Shown here: positions 36,926 through 50,041 of the stretch, in pieces | Position numbering within the stretch: the first letter of the stretch is position 1 | How the letters are laid out: every line of letters begins with the position of its first letter | NCBI GenBank assembly: GCA_963969395.1 | Contig: OZ017796.1 | Coordinates: 8,434,501 to 8,498,500 of the forward strand | Reading direction: 5' to 3' | DNA length: 64,000 nt | Source: Pseudoscleropodium purum | Lineage: Eukaryota; Streptophyta; Bryopsida; Hypnales; Brachytheciaceae | The notes under the pieces: model-generated | What the model was told of the DNA's origin: nothing | Seen by the model: only the letters and a program-made list of their open reading frames with translations | The model's database searches: none | Translations under genes and position numbers: made by a program

Positions 36926-39046
36926 TTAGTGAAATCAGACCCCAACAAATTCTCTCAACCAAAACATAACAAAGGCCAACCTATTAAGGTGGAAGCACCA
37001 ATAACCAATCAAATAAGCAATTTGGGAGTAGATTTTGTGATGTATAAGTTGGTGGATATTTTTCCCAAATAGAAAGATAGGAAATATCAAGATTGCTAAA
37101 TTTTCAGATTTTAATTCAGAAAATTGAAATTACAATGCATTTCAGGAGGCGAAAGAACTCTTGACCCATAAGCAATGCTTAGAGTCGTCTAATTTCGATC
37201 ATTCGTGATAGTACTTCCTTGCTCATTACTACAGGTAATATGTCATAATCTTATTGGTTGGAAACTTGAAAAGTAAAAAAAAAAAAAATTTCAAGCTTCA
37301 AAACTAACAGATCTAGCTTAAGGTTGGAATTAATACCCTTTCGACATTGGATACTAGGCGTGGTTGGTAATTGGTGCCTCCACCTTACTAACCTGAGTAG
37401 CAATCTAAATATCTTAGGAACAACTTCAAGAGCAACGGATATTTTTCACAAAGCACGCTTGTTTCATGAATCAAACTTGAGTAGGATTACAATTTTCCAA
37501 TTAAAATTACAGTTTATGTAAATTTTTGAAGTAGTTTGCCTTGAATTACAAAACCGCCCATGGAGTGGAGTAATATAAATGTTATATTAACAACCTATAA
37601 CCACCATAGAGTGTATCTATTAGCACTTTAATATTCACCAATTGAAGATTGACACGTCATCCAAGTTGGAATTAATGCTTTGATTTTGTCAAAAAATAAA
37701 ATGGGTTTAGATGAGTTTTGTGGTGGTAATAGGGTCAAAAGTAGGATGGTGGTAATAGGAAGATGGTGGCTATGGATTGGTCTACCTTAACTGAATTAGG
37801 AATGCAAATCAATGGTGAAATGTGTAGCAAGCTTCTACGTTTCTAAAGAAATATAGTATAAGGGACTTTAACAATGCTACAGATACACCATCCATTCTAC
37901 ACCATCCATCCAACCTGGAGCATTGAGATGTTAATTACGCCTCAAGAAGCTTACGACCCATTTCCAACCACTTAGAGAATTGTATATAGTTGCTAGCTAG
38001 GTTTGGTGATGGAAAAAATTTCCCATGCAAGGAAATAGATTTTAGACGGATTTGAATTTTTATTTTTTTTCATTTATTTTAGCCTAGGAATAAAATTATT
38101 GTTAATTTTTTTCATCAAGATTTCATTGAACCTATTCTTATTATAGGTCATTTACCTTATTTCCAACCATAGATTCTTACAAATTTGATGTATTTAAGTG
38201 ATGATTGAGGATTTTAATGTACATGTTTGTGACCATTCTATGCTTTCAATGTACAACTCTTAGACATTTTTGTTGTTTCTATTGGTTTTGCTCTGTGTAA
38301 GCTATCACCTAAATAGCAGGTGATCAGAAACATAACAATCTAAGTTACACTATAGAAATGGGAGAGCGATCATGAACATGTTGGCTCCTCTAATTCCACC
38401 GTAAATTTAAAGAGACTGTATATGACACAATGAAAGAGACTACCACTATAGTAGATGGCTCTAATTTAAACCTTCTTCTTCAAACCGTTCTACGAGTGTT
38501 TTCAAAAGCAATAGTTAGTAGATGTGAGTTGGAATGCTCATAATGTCAAAGCATTAATGAGATTTGTTCATACTTATTTAATGGATGGAATAAGAGCTGA
38601 GGAAGGGTCATTTCAAAGCCAAGGTATGTCCACTTAATTTTTTTAAATGGAAATTGATTGCCCAATTGCCTTCTTACACATGTTAAAAGAATGAGTAGGG
38701 TTCGTTTCAATTTAGTAAGGGTCACATTTAGGAACCTTGTGTATTACTTTTTGAATGCTTCACTATTTGTTTTTGGTCTAGCCATATCTTTTTTCAGATA
38801 GCACGTGTATGGGTTTTGCAAGGCCTAGGATCACAAATAAGTGTCTATAGCAAAATTCTTTGGAAATTCATAAGTAATTCATAAATGCTCCAAAAAATAT
38901 GAAACCACTTGTGTTAAATTTCACATCAATTTTTTTTTCGAGTGAAAAATAAATGAAAAATAATTTCAGGCATCTAAAATCCATCTCATAGGCTGACCAA
39001 CCCTTAATCCCTTAATGCCCAAGGGACTCAAAAGCAAACTCACATA
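36926..39046. other. AT-rich repeat DNA, including a family H segment at about 37890-38400
   Basis: The part beginning CGACCCATTTCCAACCACTT (about 37955) and its TATTTCCAACCA block near 38158 match segments at 41810-42230 and 43845-44705. Nothing coding. Confidence 0.5.
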
Positions 39047-41092
39047 GTTTGAGTCCAATTCAAAGTAATGTAATTTTTGCATCTAATGTCCAAATTCAAT
39101 AAAATTTTTTGGAGAAGTTGAAAATATTTTTCTAGTTTGTGTGGTAAATTTTCAGATCAATCCAAGATGAATTAGTTTCTTGGAATCCAATCAAAGTTCA
39201 CAGGTATAATTTGGGTTCACAAAACTGCACTTGATGGCTGCAACTTTGGGGGCTTGTATCTCCTTCATATAGAGTTTTTTTAAAATAAAACTTAATGGAT
39301 TATATTCCCTTTGAAATCTAGTTTTTGTAGTAAATTTTTCATATCAATCTAGGTTGTTTTAAATGTTTGGGAGCAATTCAAAGTTCAAAAGCCTAATAGT
39401 TTTTCATTAGTGAACTTTGGTGTCCTATTCCTTCTTCATACACTGCCCATTTTCAATAATGCTTTTTAGGAAAGTTGCACATACTAGTCTAGTTTGTGTC
39501 AATAAAATTTCATATCAATCCAAGAAATAATGAGTGACTTAGAGGCATTTTAGTAGAAGGAGGTTCAACCTTAGATGTAATTCTTGGCAAATTTTCATGA
39601 CATTTCAAAGCCATTTTGTAGACACAATGAGTCGATCAATTGATATTTTTTTTTTCACCAATGTATTTGTATGCTGATTTTCAAGCACTTTGTAGTTTAA
39701 AGTTTTTTCATTTGAGAAGGTTCACAATTCAAATTTCACCTCCAAATGTGTTTTTAGGAAAATTTCAGCATTCTTTTTCAACACTAAAACATTATAATCT
39801 TTCAATCTACATGGTCAAATGACTTTAAATTTAATCCATGCCATCTACAATATGTATACTACCTCATAGTACTCCCAAGAGGTGATAAGGTATCCAAAGG
39901 AGGGAACCACAGAAAGTACAGAAGATCACAATTATTGCAATCTCTTGGAACTTTTTTTCAGTGTCATCCCTCCCATCCTCTCAACTGACCTCTTTTTGTT
40001 TCTACGTACAATTGATCCACTCAGGTGTTCCTTTCTGAGCACCATCACCATATTGGAAACCAGAGAGACGGAAGTCTTGCAGTAAGTTAAAGGTACTCCT
40101 TTCCTTGTGTTATTAAAAAAGAAAAAGAAAAATTTAAAAGAGGAAAAAAAACGAAAAAAACCCACAGATGGAACAGTCCCACGGATGGAACAGTCCCACG
40201 GATGGAACAGTCCCACGGATGGAACAGTCCCTTTGCAGCAGTACAAATTAACAGCAATTGGAGATGGTGAGAACTCGGGCAAGAAACAGTTCACTCTAGT
40301 AGGAGGCTTGAAAACAGTTCGGGCATTAAGAACCACCCCTGTAGAAGTCTCTAAAACAGTGCATACGGGATGTAGAAATGAAAATGACTTTATGTAGTGA
40401 CAAATTGCCATCCCATGTGTGTGATTTTAGGCTATCAATCAGGTGACATGGTTCACCGTCATGTGTGGTTTTATTGATAATAAAGGCCTGAATTTGGTGA
40501 GGTTTGCAAAATGACTTTGAAATGTCAAAAAATAACAAGAAAAGCTGAAAAACACGTACATGAGGTTGAACTTCCTTCTACTAAAATGCTTCTCAGTCAC
40601 TCATATTTTCTTAGATTGAAGTGAAATTTTTACCACACAAACTAGACTAATATAAGCAACTTTATCAAAAAAAAAAAATTTAAGAATGAACATTATATAA
40701 AGAAGAAACAAGTTGCCAAAGTTCACTGTAATCCAAAAATGTGGGGATTTCAACTTTAAATTGCTCTTTAACAGTCCAAACAACTTGAATTGATATGAAA
40801 ATTTAACCACAATAACTAGACTTCAAGGGGAACATAACTCATCAATGTTTTGTTGAAAATGAACATTAGATGAAAGAGATACAAGCCTTCAAAGTTGTAG
40901 TATCCAAATACATTTAAGTGGACTCAATTTGAGACTGTGAACTTTGATTGGCTTACAAATAATTTGTAAAATCTTAGATTGATCTAAAAATTCTACCACA
41001 CAAACTAAAAGAAAGAGGAAAAAATTTCCAACAAATTTTATTGAATTTGAACATTGGATGCAAAAGTTATAGCATTTTGAATTCAGCTTCAA
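39047..41092. mobile_element. Long inverted repeat, arms of about 590 bp and loop of about 860 bp
   Basis: Left arm about 39047-39632, right arm about 40492-41092 in reverse complement. Paired landmarks: TTTTGCATCTAATGTCCAAA (left) against a right-arm TTTTGCATCCAATGTTCAAA; TAGTTTGTGTGGTAAATTTT; CCAATCAAAGTTCACAG; GGCTTGTATCTCCTTCAT; GCATTTTAGTAGAAGGAGGT; GACATTTCAAAGCCATTTTG. The arms are clearly diverged (many substitutions, small indels) but colinear throughout. The loop is not coding and includes a 17-bp tandem repeat. Confidence 0.85.
40164..40231 (+). repeat. 17-bp tandem repeat, four units
   Basis: ACGGATGGAACAGTCCC repeated four times end to end (40164-40180, 40181-40197, 40198-40214, 40215-40231). 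The last three units are identical and the first differs by one base. The near identity points to recent expansion. It sits in the loop of the long inverted repeat. Confidence 0.95.
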
Positions 41093-43150
41093 ACAAAGTA
41101 ATGACTACTATCTGTTGACAGTGGACACATGACACATCCTTATGTTGTGATTTGGACATCAAGTGAACATTTTCAGCATTGACATGAATGTTGATAGCAT
41201 TTTATTTCTCATTTTTTGTACTCATTTGCTCTATTCAAAGACCCATCTCATTTCATTACTGTTATAGCCTAAAAACGTGTATAGACCCCTAGGCACATGC
41301 CACTTCTAAAATTCGTATTAAATTCATCTTGACTCCGATAATTACGAAGAAAATCTGAATTGAATTGTTCCTCACTCGTCTTCTTACAAAAATATTGTAA
41401 ATTTTTTTTAAATCAAGAGATTTTTCCACAAATGCATTTTCTCCCTTAGATGAACTATTTTCAAGCCTTCTACCTTATAAGCCATTGGCAAAGTGATTAA
41501 ATTCAATGATCATACCTGAAGCCAAGTTGGGATAATGGGATACTAAGGTAGTCTACTTTTAAAGCTACCATTTAAGAGCTGATTGTATTGGATCTAAACT
41601 CCTTGAAATAATTATCAATAAAGTTTTGTAGGAAGAAAAATGGAATTAAGCATCTAATCCAAGTCATTTTGTATTTTTTGAACCTCTCTAGAAATAGATA
41701 CGACTTTTTGAAGTTAAAATGCACAAGGGTCACTATAAGCAACCACCTCTTGAAATGTACACTTTTCATACATCAAAGAAAGAAAAATGTAAGGGAGTCA
41801 ATCCATTTGCAACTACTTAAGCAATTATGGACATATGGAGTGTAAATTTCCTAAGTGTAGTAAATGTTCCCTAGTGTAGAAATAGAATTTAGAAGGATAT
41901 TAATGTAATTTTTCAAAAAAATTTAACTCAAAATATAATTATCATAAATTTTTTAGCTGAATTGTAGTGTACGACCTATACTAGTTATATAGACTTTTCT
42001 ATTTCCAACCATTGGTTGGTTGTAGAATCAACCGAGGATAAATTGCAGTATTGAGAGCCTAACAACCAATGATATTGCACCACATCTATTTTGGGAACTG
42101 CACTACAATTTCGTAGAAAGAAATCACTCTATAGGTTGGAAATGGTGTGTATGATAAGAAATGGGTCAATTCCTATATCCCCTTGTTGCGATTGGTTTTA
42201 GAACATGGGCACTTTTAGAGCAGACTACCGTAACCCTAGAACGCCCAAGGAGCCATTTCGTGTCTTCTAGATGATTTCAGGTGGTCATAAGAAGACCTCA
42301 ACAATAGACTTTCATCCATTCTTTTTTTTAATGACATTGTATGTTGAGTTACAAAGAGTGTCCAATGGAGTTTTTAGTCTATTTGATGTTTATTTCCATA
42401 TAATTGAGAAATAATGAAAAAAAATGGATGGCAAAATTTTCCATTTTAGTGTATTTTGGGAAATTGAGTAAACCTGAAATTTCTCCTTGAAAATGACTTT
42501 TTTTGAGTTTCATCCAACTAATGAAATGAAGGTCTTTTATTCTAGTTTCTACTCCAATTCGAATGTGGGAAAAATTCATAAAATTGAATATTTTATTGTA
42601 ATTTGAACTTCAACTGTATTTTTAATGAGAATTAAATGAGAATTATATAATGACACAGAAACTGAATTTATACCATGATGTTTTTCACTGTAATGTACAC
42701 ACATGGTGAAATTTTCATATTTTTTGAGATAATTTCTTATTTGATATGATTTATTTTTTTACTTTTTCTTCAAAAATTTGCATAAAAAGAAAAATTCTCA
42801 AAAAAATTTAAAATTTTCATGAACTATAGAAAACATGTAACTTCATCTCTAAAAAGTAAAAATAAAAATTTTCATACACATCTACATACAAAGTAGCAAC
42901 TAACTAATAAGATTTCACAGCTGGCCAGTATGGAATTGGCCAATGTGAGATATGGACTTTTTGGATTTTTTTAAATTTATTTACACAAATGAAACAGAAT
43001 TTCATTGCAAAAATAAAATACATACCTGCCAGCCAGCCAGAAGTGGCCTTTTTTTTTTTAGTTTGCCTTTTTTTTCCACCTTTTTTGCCTTCTCTAGTAT
43101 GGCACCCACAAAGATATTTTAGGTAGATTGACACTCAGACAATGGATGTC
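41093..43150. other. AT-rich repeat DNA with partial copies of families B and H
   Basis: 41546-41800 is a partial family B copy (ACCATTTAAGAGCTGATTG, then TTTTGTATTTTTTGAACC). 41810-42230 matches 43845-44705 (family H: ACTTAAGCAATTA, CTATTTCCAACCA, ATTGAGAGCC blocks). No gene. Confidence 0.55.
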
Positions 43151-43154
43151 ACTG

Positions 43155-43700
43155 TGGATACTATATACTAAAACTCGCCTGCCACCCCAGTTTCCCATTA
43201 GTTCCCCCCCTCCTCTTTCAAAAAATTTGTGAGCTGTTGATTTTTTTGAAAAAAAATGCTTACCCTCAAAATTGATGTTGATTTCTCAAAAAATCACAAG
43301 ATGTTGATCTTGTGAAATTTAATCTGAGCTGTTCAAATATATAATATGAATACTTGATACAAATACAAATACGGTACGGATATTGGATATAAGTACAAAA
43401 TACGTATATTGAATACAGATATTGAATACGGATACTAAATACAGGTACTAAATGCAGGTACTGAATATGGATACAGTATTGGATACGAGATCAATTGTCC
43501 TATATTGTTTGTCAAGAACTTTGATTTTGAAGATTACAAGAGGGTGTGGGGGTGAGGAGGGGTGAGATAAAAAAATTTAAATCAAATTCTAAATGATAGG
43601 TGGGGGTGAGTGGGGGTGGTAAAATAAAAAATTTTAAATAAAAATTGAGGGGGGGAGTGCATAGTGACACAAAGTGTCACTATACACCTTGAGTGTCTAA
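43155..43700 (+). repeat. Repeat family E copy 1, with 12-bp minisatellite
   Basis: About 545 bp: CCCATTAGTTCCCCCCCTCC, then GTTGATCTTGTGAAATTTAA, then a degenerate 12-bp tandem array of the form GAATACGGATAC/AAATACAGGTAC, then G-rich runs (GTGGGGGTGAGGAGGGG) and a closing TGACACAAAGTGTCACTATA. Near-identical order at 59920-60485 (+) and 56825-57330 (-). Superfamily unknown. Confidence 0.8.
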
Positions 43701-43844
43701 TACATATAATATAACACTTTATATGGATATTGTACATGATGTAAATTCAATTCAATGCATGCGTGCATTTAGTTGAGTCTCTTTATATTTTAATTAGCTA
43801 CCAGACATCTTTGAAGACCTACCCAATATTTTGATGCCTAAGGT

Positions 43845-44705
43845 AGTCGACCCATTTCCAAGCACTTAAGCAATTACGCATATCTAGAGCATAGGTTTTT
43901 TGAATGGGGAAATTTTCTTGTTCACTACAGAAAACACTTCTCAATCATTTTCATGTATTTTTTCACCCAAATCATGCAACTCCATCCACATTTTTAATAG
44001 AAATGAAAAATTTATGGCAAAAAAGATTACTTTTATCTAGTGAAAAATAGAAATTTATTTTGAAATGGTGCAATCTAACCCTATGGTGCAAAAGAAGTTG
44101 ATGAACAATGATTAATTATGGCGCAGTTCCCAACACAATTTGGTGCATTATGATTAGCTTAAAAGACTTTCAATATTGCAACCAACCCTTGGTATATTTT
44201 GCAACCATCCCTTAGTTGGAAAGAGGCCAGTTTGTCTATATTATCAGAATGGAAGAAAGTCCATCTTCCACTAAAAAATTCAAGTCATTCTATTTTACAA
44301 AAAAAATCAGAAAAATTATAGAAACCTTATGATGTCCATTTCTACACATGCAAAACTTTATCCAATGAAGAAACCCATCTTTCAAATATATGAAATTATT
44401 TAAATGGTCAAAAATGGGTTGCTTCCTTTAGAGTTTTGAAGGATTCCATAATTTTTCAAAATTTTATCTCTCGAAACATAAATACTACTAATTTTTTAGT
44501 TGGAGATCTTCCTACTTGTCATATTGGTCTTCCTATTTCCAACCACATACTAGTTGCAATATTGAGAGTCTTGTAGCCAATCATAATGTGTCATAACTGA
44601 GTTGGAAATTATACTAAAATTAATCATTGCTCATCTCTACCTAATTGGAAAGAAAGAAGCCTATACAACCAAAATAGGAGATGATCATAAATGAGTTGGC
44701 TACTA
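43845..44705 (+). repeat. Repeat family H copy
   Basis: Starts near CTAAGGTAGTCGACCCATTT. Colinear with 41810-42230 and more loosely with 37890-38400. AT-rich, non-coding, ends uncertain. Confidence 0.5.
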
Positions 44706-44869
44706 TAGACCAAGCTAAGCCAAAGCTTTGTTATAAGGTAAAAATATAGCATGAAAGATGTACCAAAATCCCAAAATTCAAACCACGTATTTTTTCCAGT
44801 CAAGGCTCAAGGGAGGCTTCAATTAGTGCCTACAATCAACATTGAAGTAATACATTAGAAGATTTTTGG

Positions 44870-45130
44870 GGCCTTTGGATGCCTGCAAGTTATCACAGCT
44901 TGCGAATGTAGGAAACAAGTTCGATGTAGCGATCTGGCGTAGCTGAGACCTTGCCACGTTATTGACCAATTTTTATTTTTTATTTTTTTTTGCATTTGGA
45001 GACTAAAAAAAATTTATTTATTTATTTTTTATGAAAAAAAAAATTCTGATAGTGGGCCGTTCCCCTCGCTGCGAGGAACAGTTGTGGGGAAATAGGCCCG
45101 AAACAGGCTTCTGGACCCCCCAAAACTCTT
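44870..45130 (+). repeat. Repeat family F copy 1
   Basis: Starts ATTAGAAGATTTTTGGGGCC; later GAGACCTTGCCAC, a T/A-rich middle, and AATTCTGATAGTGGGCCGTT then GAGGAACAGTTGTGG. Same order at 59655-59918. About 260 bp, non-coding. Confidence 0.75.
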
Positions 45131-45548
45131 CTAATGCTATCATTCTAGCATAGTTATTATTATTAAAACATAACTTTGAATATGAATTTTTACTAAATCT
45201 TAATTTTGAGAGAAGGGATGAACATGTTATAAATTTTCAAAGTATTGTCTTTAGGTGCCCTAAAAACCATGACCAAACTTGAATAGTTTCTCATTCTTTG
45301 ATTGCATACATCTTGTAAAATCAATATTTACACTTTTGTGATGTTTTTTGGTCCAAATGTAGGTGTGGCTTTTAGACCAATGTTGATTATGTATGGATAT
45401 AAATACCTTAGTGCAACATTGTTTCTTTTCATCACTTCTGTGTGTTTCAAATGTAGTTGATAGATTTTCTTTGTGAGATCCTTGCGTTTAACAATGGACT
45501 TTGCATACCACAGTTTTTGATATATTTTTTGCATTCTATAGCAGTTAG

Positions 45549-45862
45549 AGTAGGAAGCTTGAACTCCGACTAGGCATTAAAAAGCAAACATGATTTAGAG
45601 GTACATTGTGCTTTCTTCAATGTACCAGCTATGCACATTTTAGGAGGTGTTTGCTTTTGATGACCACAAATGACTACTTTTTTTTAACTTCAAAAATTTT
45701 CAACCAATTCCACAAAGCTCCAAAAAAATATGAAACAACTTGGGTTAGATTTCAATTCCACTTGTCTTTCAAGGAAAATTTACCGAAAAATATTTCAAGA
45801 AGTTTCACCTCCCCAAAATCAATTCTAGCCCTTAAATGGTTGGTTTATGGACCTACTATCTT
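45549..45862 (-). mobile_element. MITE family B, reverse copy
   Basis: Reverse-complement match to 35842-36166 (AATTCCACTTGTCTTTCAAG, AATATGAAACAACTTGGG, then TGGACCTACTATCTTAA). Confidence 0.7.
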
Positions 45863-46169
45863 AACAAATGTTCTGCAATCTCTAAAATTTCTTACAACTA
45901 TTACAAATTCAAATAATCTGCCCATTCCAAGGAAGATACATTCAGTTGCTTCAGTCCTGTGCCCAGGAATGGATCACCTCTGACTTATAAAAACATTTCA
46001 ACAGTCTCTGAAATTTGCTCATTTAAGACCACGTTAATTTAATTCCTGAGGGGGAAAATGCATGTAAAAATGTTGAGTGACTTTAGAGTTAAGATACATC
46101 ACATTGACTGCACTTTTTTTTTCCCTTGAAACACATGGACAATTTCCATTGCAACAGGGAAAAAGTACT

Positions 46170-46445
46170 TAAGGTAGGTACTCCCCAAACCACCACTTTT
46201 TACTACTGAGCCTATTTTATATTCTGAGACTGGTCAGATTTTCATATGTTCTTGTTGGCAAATGAAAGGAGGTTCCAACACACTAGAGAACATAGCATTT
46301 GGATACTGTATGCAAAAGTTATTGAGGAACAAAGTTTGGTTCTAAAAGCGTTTCTTCCACATAGGTACAAAACTGACTTTGGAAATGTACACATAGTATA
46401 GTTGGCAATTTAAGGTCAGTGGCACATTTGGGCATACCTACCTTA
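46170..46445 (+). mobile_element. MITE family A copy 2
   Basis: TAAGGTAGGTACTCCCCAAA at the left end, CATACCTACCTTA at the right; very similar to the copy in ABCA intron 9. Its ends are better inverted repeats than in that copy. Confidence 0.85.
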
Positions 46446-46559
46446 CACAAAACCAAAGGCCAAGACAAACTAAGTTACACAACTCTAGGTAAAGCCTTAA
46501 AAATTTGCTTATTTAGGTCCCTGAGGATTTTTTTTTTCTACTACCACATAGCATCTATT

Positions 46560-46765
46560 TTACATCCAATGAATGACAACAAATTTTTCTATGTAGGACT
46601 ATGTAGGACAAAAGTGTAATTGTTCATCCTTGGAATTTTGTGTGAAAAGGAGAGATCTTACACATTAGTTTGACCTTGAATGAATATTTTTTTTAAAAGT
46701 AGATGATGTCATACAATACCCAATTCAAAGGAGTGATTTCCAAGGTCACCAATCCAATGTTAAAG
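46560..46765 (+). repeat. Dispersed repeat family C copy
   Basis: GAATGACAACAAATTTTTCT, GGACAAAAGTGTAATTGTTC, AGTTTGACCTTGAATGA, and an end of GGTCACC plus AAAGGGTTAA. Confidence 0.65.
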
Positions 46766-46769
46766 GGTT

Positions 46770-48761
46770 AACAAGACCCCAGGTCCAATAGGAAGGCCCT
46801 ACCTAGAATTTTACATTTGTTCTACTTTAATTGATTTATTTAGTGTATGGTGTTTTCCAGTTGGTATTGAAAATTTTCATGTTATTACGAGAAAAAAGAA
46901 AAATGCACTATATGGTTGATGTAAGAAAAGGTGGTTTGTTTGCATTCCTCTTCAATCCTAGCATGTTATTCTCTAAAAATGAATGGCATAACCACCAAAC
47001 AACCTCACTATACTGGGAATATGTTAGAAAGATTGAAACAAATTCAAAACAATTTAATATACTACAACAACATTGCACGGGGAATCCCAATTTCCATGCA
47101 CTTTATCTACACAACCGCTAAGGTAGAAGAAAGCAAATGGCTTAGCACAAAAGCAAAAACAACTCTTGAGCATTAGGAACTTCAAAAAGGTGCCACAGAA
47201 ACTACCTAATGAATATATACATTGATATGCGCAATTCTAATTGCCATAGATTGTAACAAAGAACAATTATATTCAATGACAAGATTGTTTTTATTGCATT
47301 GAATTGGTAAATGAAAAGGGATTCTAGCATTGTTTATAATGCATTATTTGGATAATATAACGACGAGTTATGAATTTCTAAGTGCTACAAAAAGGTGTAC
47401 CATAAATCATTACAAAATCATAACATTTAAATATAACACGTCTTTAAAATTAAGGATGTGGTTGGTTTTGGTTAATGAAGATTTTGAATGCACTTACCTT
47501 CCAAGTAGATTTAGAAAGTTTTGTGCTAGTATAAAATTGGTAGAACTTTACATTGGAACAACATTGAATTCAAAAAATGACCCGTAATAATTGACTTGAA
47601 TAAATAAGTAAAATAAAAATCTTCAAAAATCACTATAATTTGAATCCAACATTTTAAACTTAATGGAACAAAATATTGTTGAAAATTAAAAAAATATCAA
47701 TCTACAATCAATTTGAAAAAGAAATTTCAAATTTTGGTTTCAAATTTTATTGAAAACTATTGGTTTGTGAAGTAGCAAATCCTATATAGATATGATCTAT
47801 AGATCATATTTTACAACTTTTGTTTGAAAGTCATCATGAATTTATCCTTCTAAATTGCATTATAATATACATTTTGACAATTTGGGAAATTTGGACTATC
47901 CCCTATTATTAGAGAATTACCAAAAAATTTAAACAACATTTTTCACACTTTAAGTCTACATTTTGAATTTCATAACATTGAATCTAAAAATAATCTTGAA
48001 TTCAAGATCAATGTGTATAAACACTCATCTTTTATATATAGTCAACTTCAACACAAAAACAATTCTAATATATTTTGAAAGACAGGTTAGAAAGCCAATT
48101 TTAAAATCCCTAAATCTTTACAATATAAAATATTTTTTAAGTATTTTTTTTAGCTTCTATAGTATACATAAAATTTCCTATAAGTCATCTATATTTTATG
48201 AACTTCATACAAAATCATTACAAAATTTATTTCATTTACACAAAAAATTATTACTATAAAATATTTTGGACCAACAACTTCCAAAATTTACTATAAATAT
48301 CTTTTATTTTTTAGAATTCAAAAAATTTATGACTTCTAAAAATATATTACTTTATAAGAAGATATATTGTCAAAATTTGTATCCACTTATAATGGCTAAA
48401 TTAAGGTTAAAATATAATTTTGACCATTTGATTTTATGAGTTACCAATTTTCAAAAGACATCAAGGTGGTTAGGCATTACAACCACTCATGTGTATTTCT
48501 ATTTCTCTATTTTAGTAGATTTAATAAATTTGAAGAAAAATTGTGAAACCACAAGGAAATTATGTCAATATTCCATTGAATGATTGGTCACAAGAAGGTT
48601 GTGACCTACAACACTTTTTGTCTATGCAAATCTTTAGAGAGTCCCCCAAGTGATAAATTAATGTAGTCATTCTTTAGGCAATATATAGAAAAAATTGGCA
48701 TCACATCCAAGGTTATATTAGTATATAAAGTACTTCACCTTTATTAAGTTCCACTACACCA
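46770..48761. other. AT-rich intergenic stretch
   Basis: Very AT-rich, especially 47600-48450. No exon, RNA or paired repeat ends seen. Confidence 0.5.
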
Positions 48762-48935
48762 TTAATGATATTTAGTATTGCCTACACTAATTGATTTCAA
48801 AAGATTTCAATACTCATAAAAAAAAAATGAGGGATCTCAATAAATATAGTTGGTAAGAATATTCATTGAACTCAAGGTAAAAGTTTAGTATTTTCAAATC
48901 AATTAGTGTAGGTAATACTAAAAATCATTATTAGC
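48762..48935. repeat. Small foldback, arms of about 40 bp
   Basis: TTTAGTATTGCCTACACTAA then TTGATTTCAAAA on the left pairs with TTTTCAAATCAATTAGTGTA then GGTAATACTAAA on the right around an inner part of about 90 bp. Looks like a short MITE. Confidence 0.75.
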
Positions 48936-49256
48936 TACCTTTATTACTATATATTCTTTGTTAGGAAGTTCATCAATCAATAGGAAACATGTTTTTTTTG
49001 TTTGCTTTCTAGTGGTAGATTGCACAAGAATAAATAAATTGACTAAAAAATGGCAACCAACCGTGAAGTTTTTCAGCATGAATGTTGAAATTTGGAACAC
49101 CACTGTAACATTTTATTTTTCCACTTTTCCACTTTTTTTAAAATAAAAAAAATAAAAAACAATAGAAAAGATATGAGCTAGAAGAACATCAACCACGATG
49201 TACACCGCATTAAGAAATACAAAAACCACTAGTATGTTCCATGTTGTTGCCATGGT

Positions 49257-49485
49257 CAAAATAAAAGTAAAAATAATTTTCTAATCTTTCTAAACCAAAA
49301 TAACTAAAAAAATTTATAACTTTCACACAATAGGTTAGAACATCTTGGAATGAAGCTTGTACATCCCTCCTCACCAAGACCAAGAGCTTTTTGATGGTAC
49401 TATGAACATAATCAGGGGAGGCATGGTTCGAGAGATCTCAATATAACAAACAATCGAAACAAAACATGTTGAGGTATGGATTGAA
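49257..49485 (+). repeat. Direct repeat, left of the GDPD gene
   Basis: Shares CAAAATAAAAGTAAAA, AAGAGCTTTTTGAT, GAGATCTCAA and ATAACAA in order with 52771-52980, same orientation. No TG..CA ends, so not evidently LTRs. Confidence 0.7.
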
Positions 49486-50041
49486 AGGGGACTTTTTCTT
49501 TTCCTATGGTATGCACATGAAGATGATGTGGCAATGCAACTAACAACTAACTTCATCATCGAAAGGCAGGCCACGATAAGGGGAAAACAAAGAACTTTTA
49601 TACATTAATTAATCTCGCCCCATGTGGACTTGGCCAACAGTACTGTGGTAACGTCCCTAACTGAACATCACACACTTGTCAAGCATTGTCACTCCACACA
49701 CATTCCATCTCAGTTTCGTAGACCTGGACAACCTCAGAATTGAAAAACACTCATACATTTGCGGCTGCAACAGATGCTTTTTCTTCGTTTTTTCAAAAAA
49801 TGGTGCTCCGTACTTTTTTTATATATAAAGAAATGGCGTACAGGACAGTGAATACAAAACCCAGATGGGGAGGGATAAGAATTAGTATGGATCAACATAC
49901 ATATCCAAAAAAATGGTGTTAATAATAAGTTTGCTTGGTCAGAAGTTTTTTAGAACTTGGCGAGGACAGTGGGGGGAAGGTACTGACAGTCTCCTCAAAG
50001 AATACTATTATACAATGGTGGAGATAACTTAATGGCAAAAC

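Noticed and set aside
40107..40397. Lysine-rich ORF with a short internal repeat
   Set aside because: The repeat in the peptide is only the 17-bp DNA tandem repeat read through, and the lysines come from a poly-A run.
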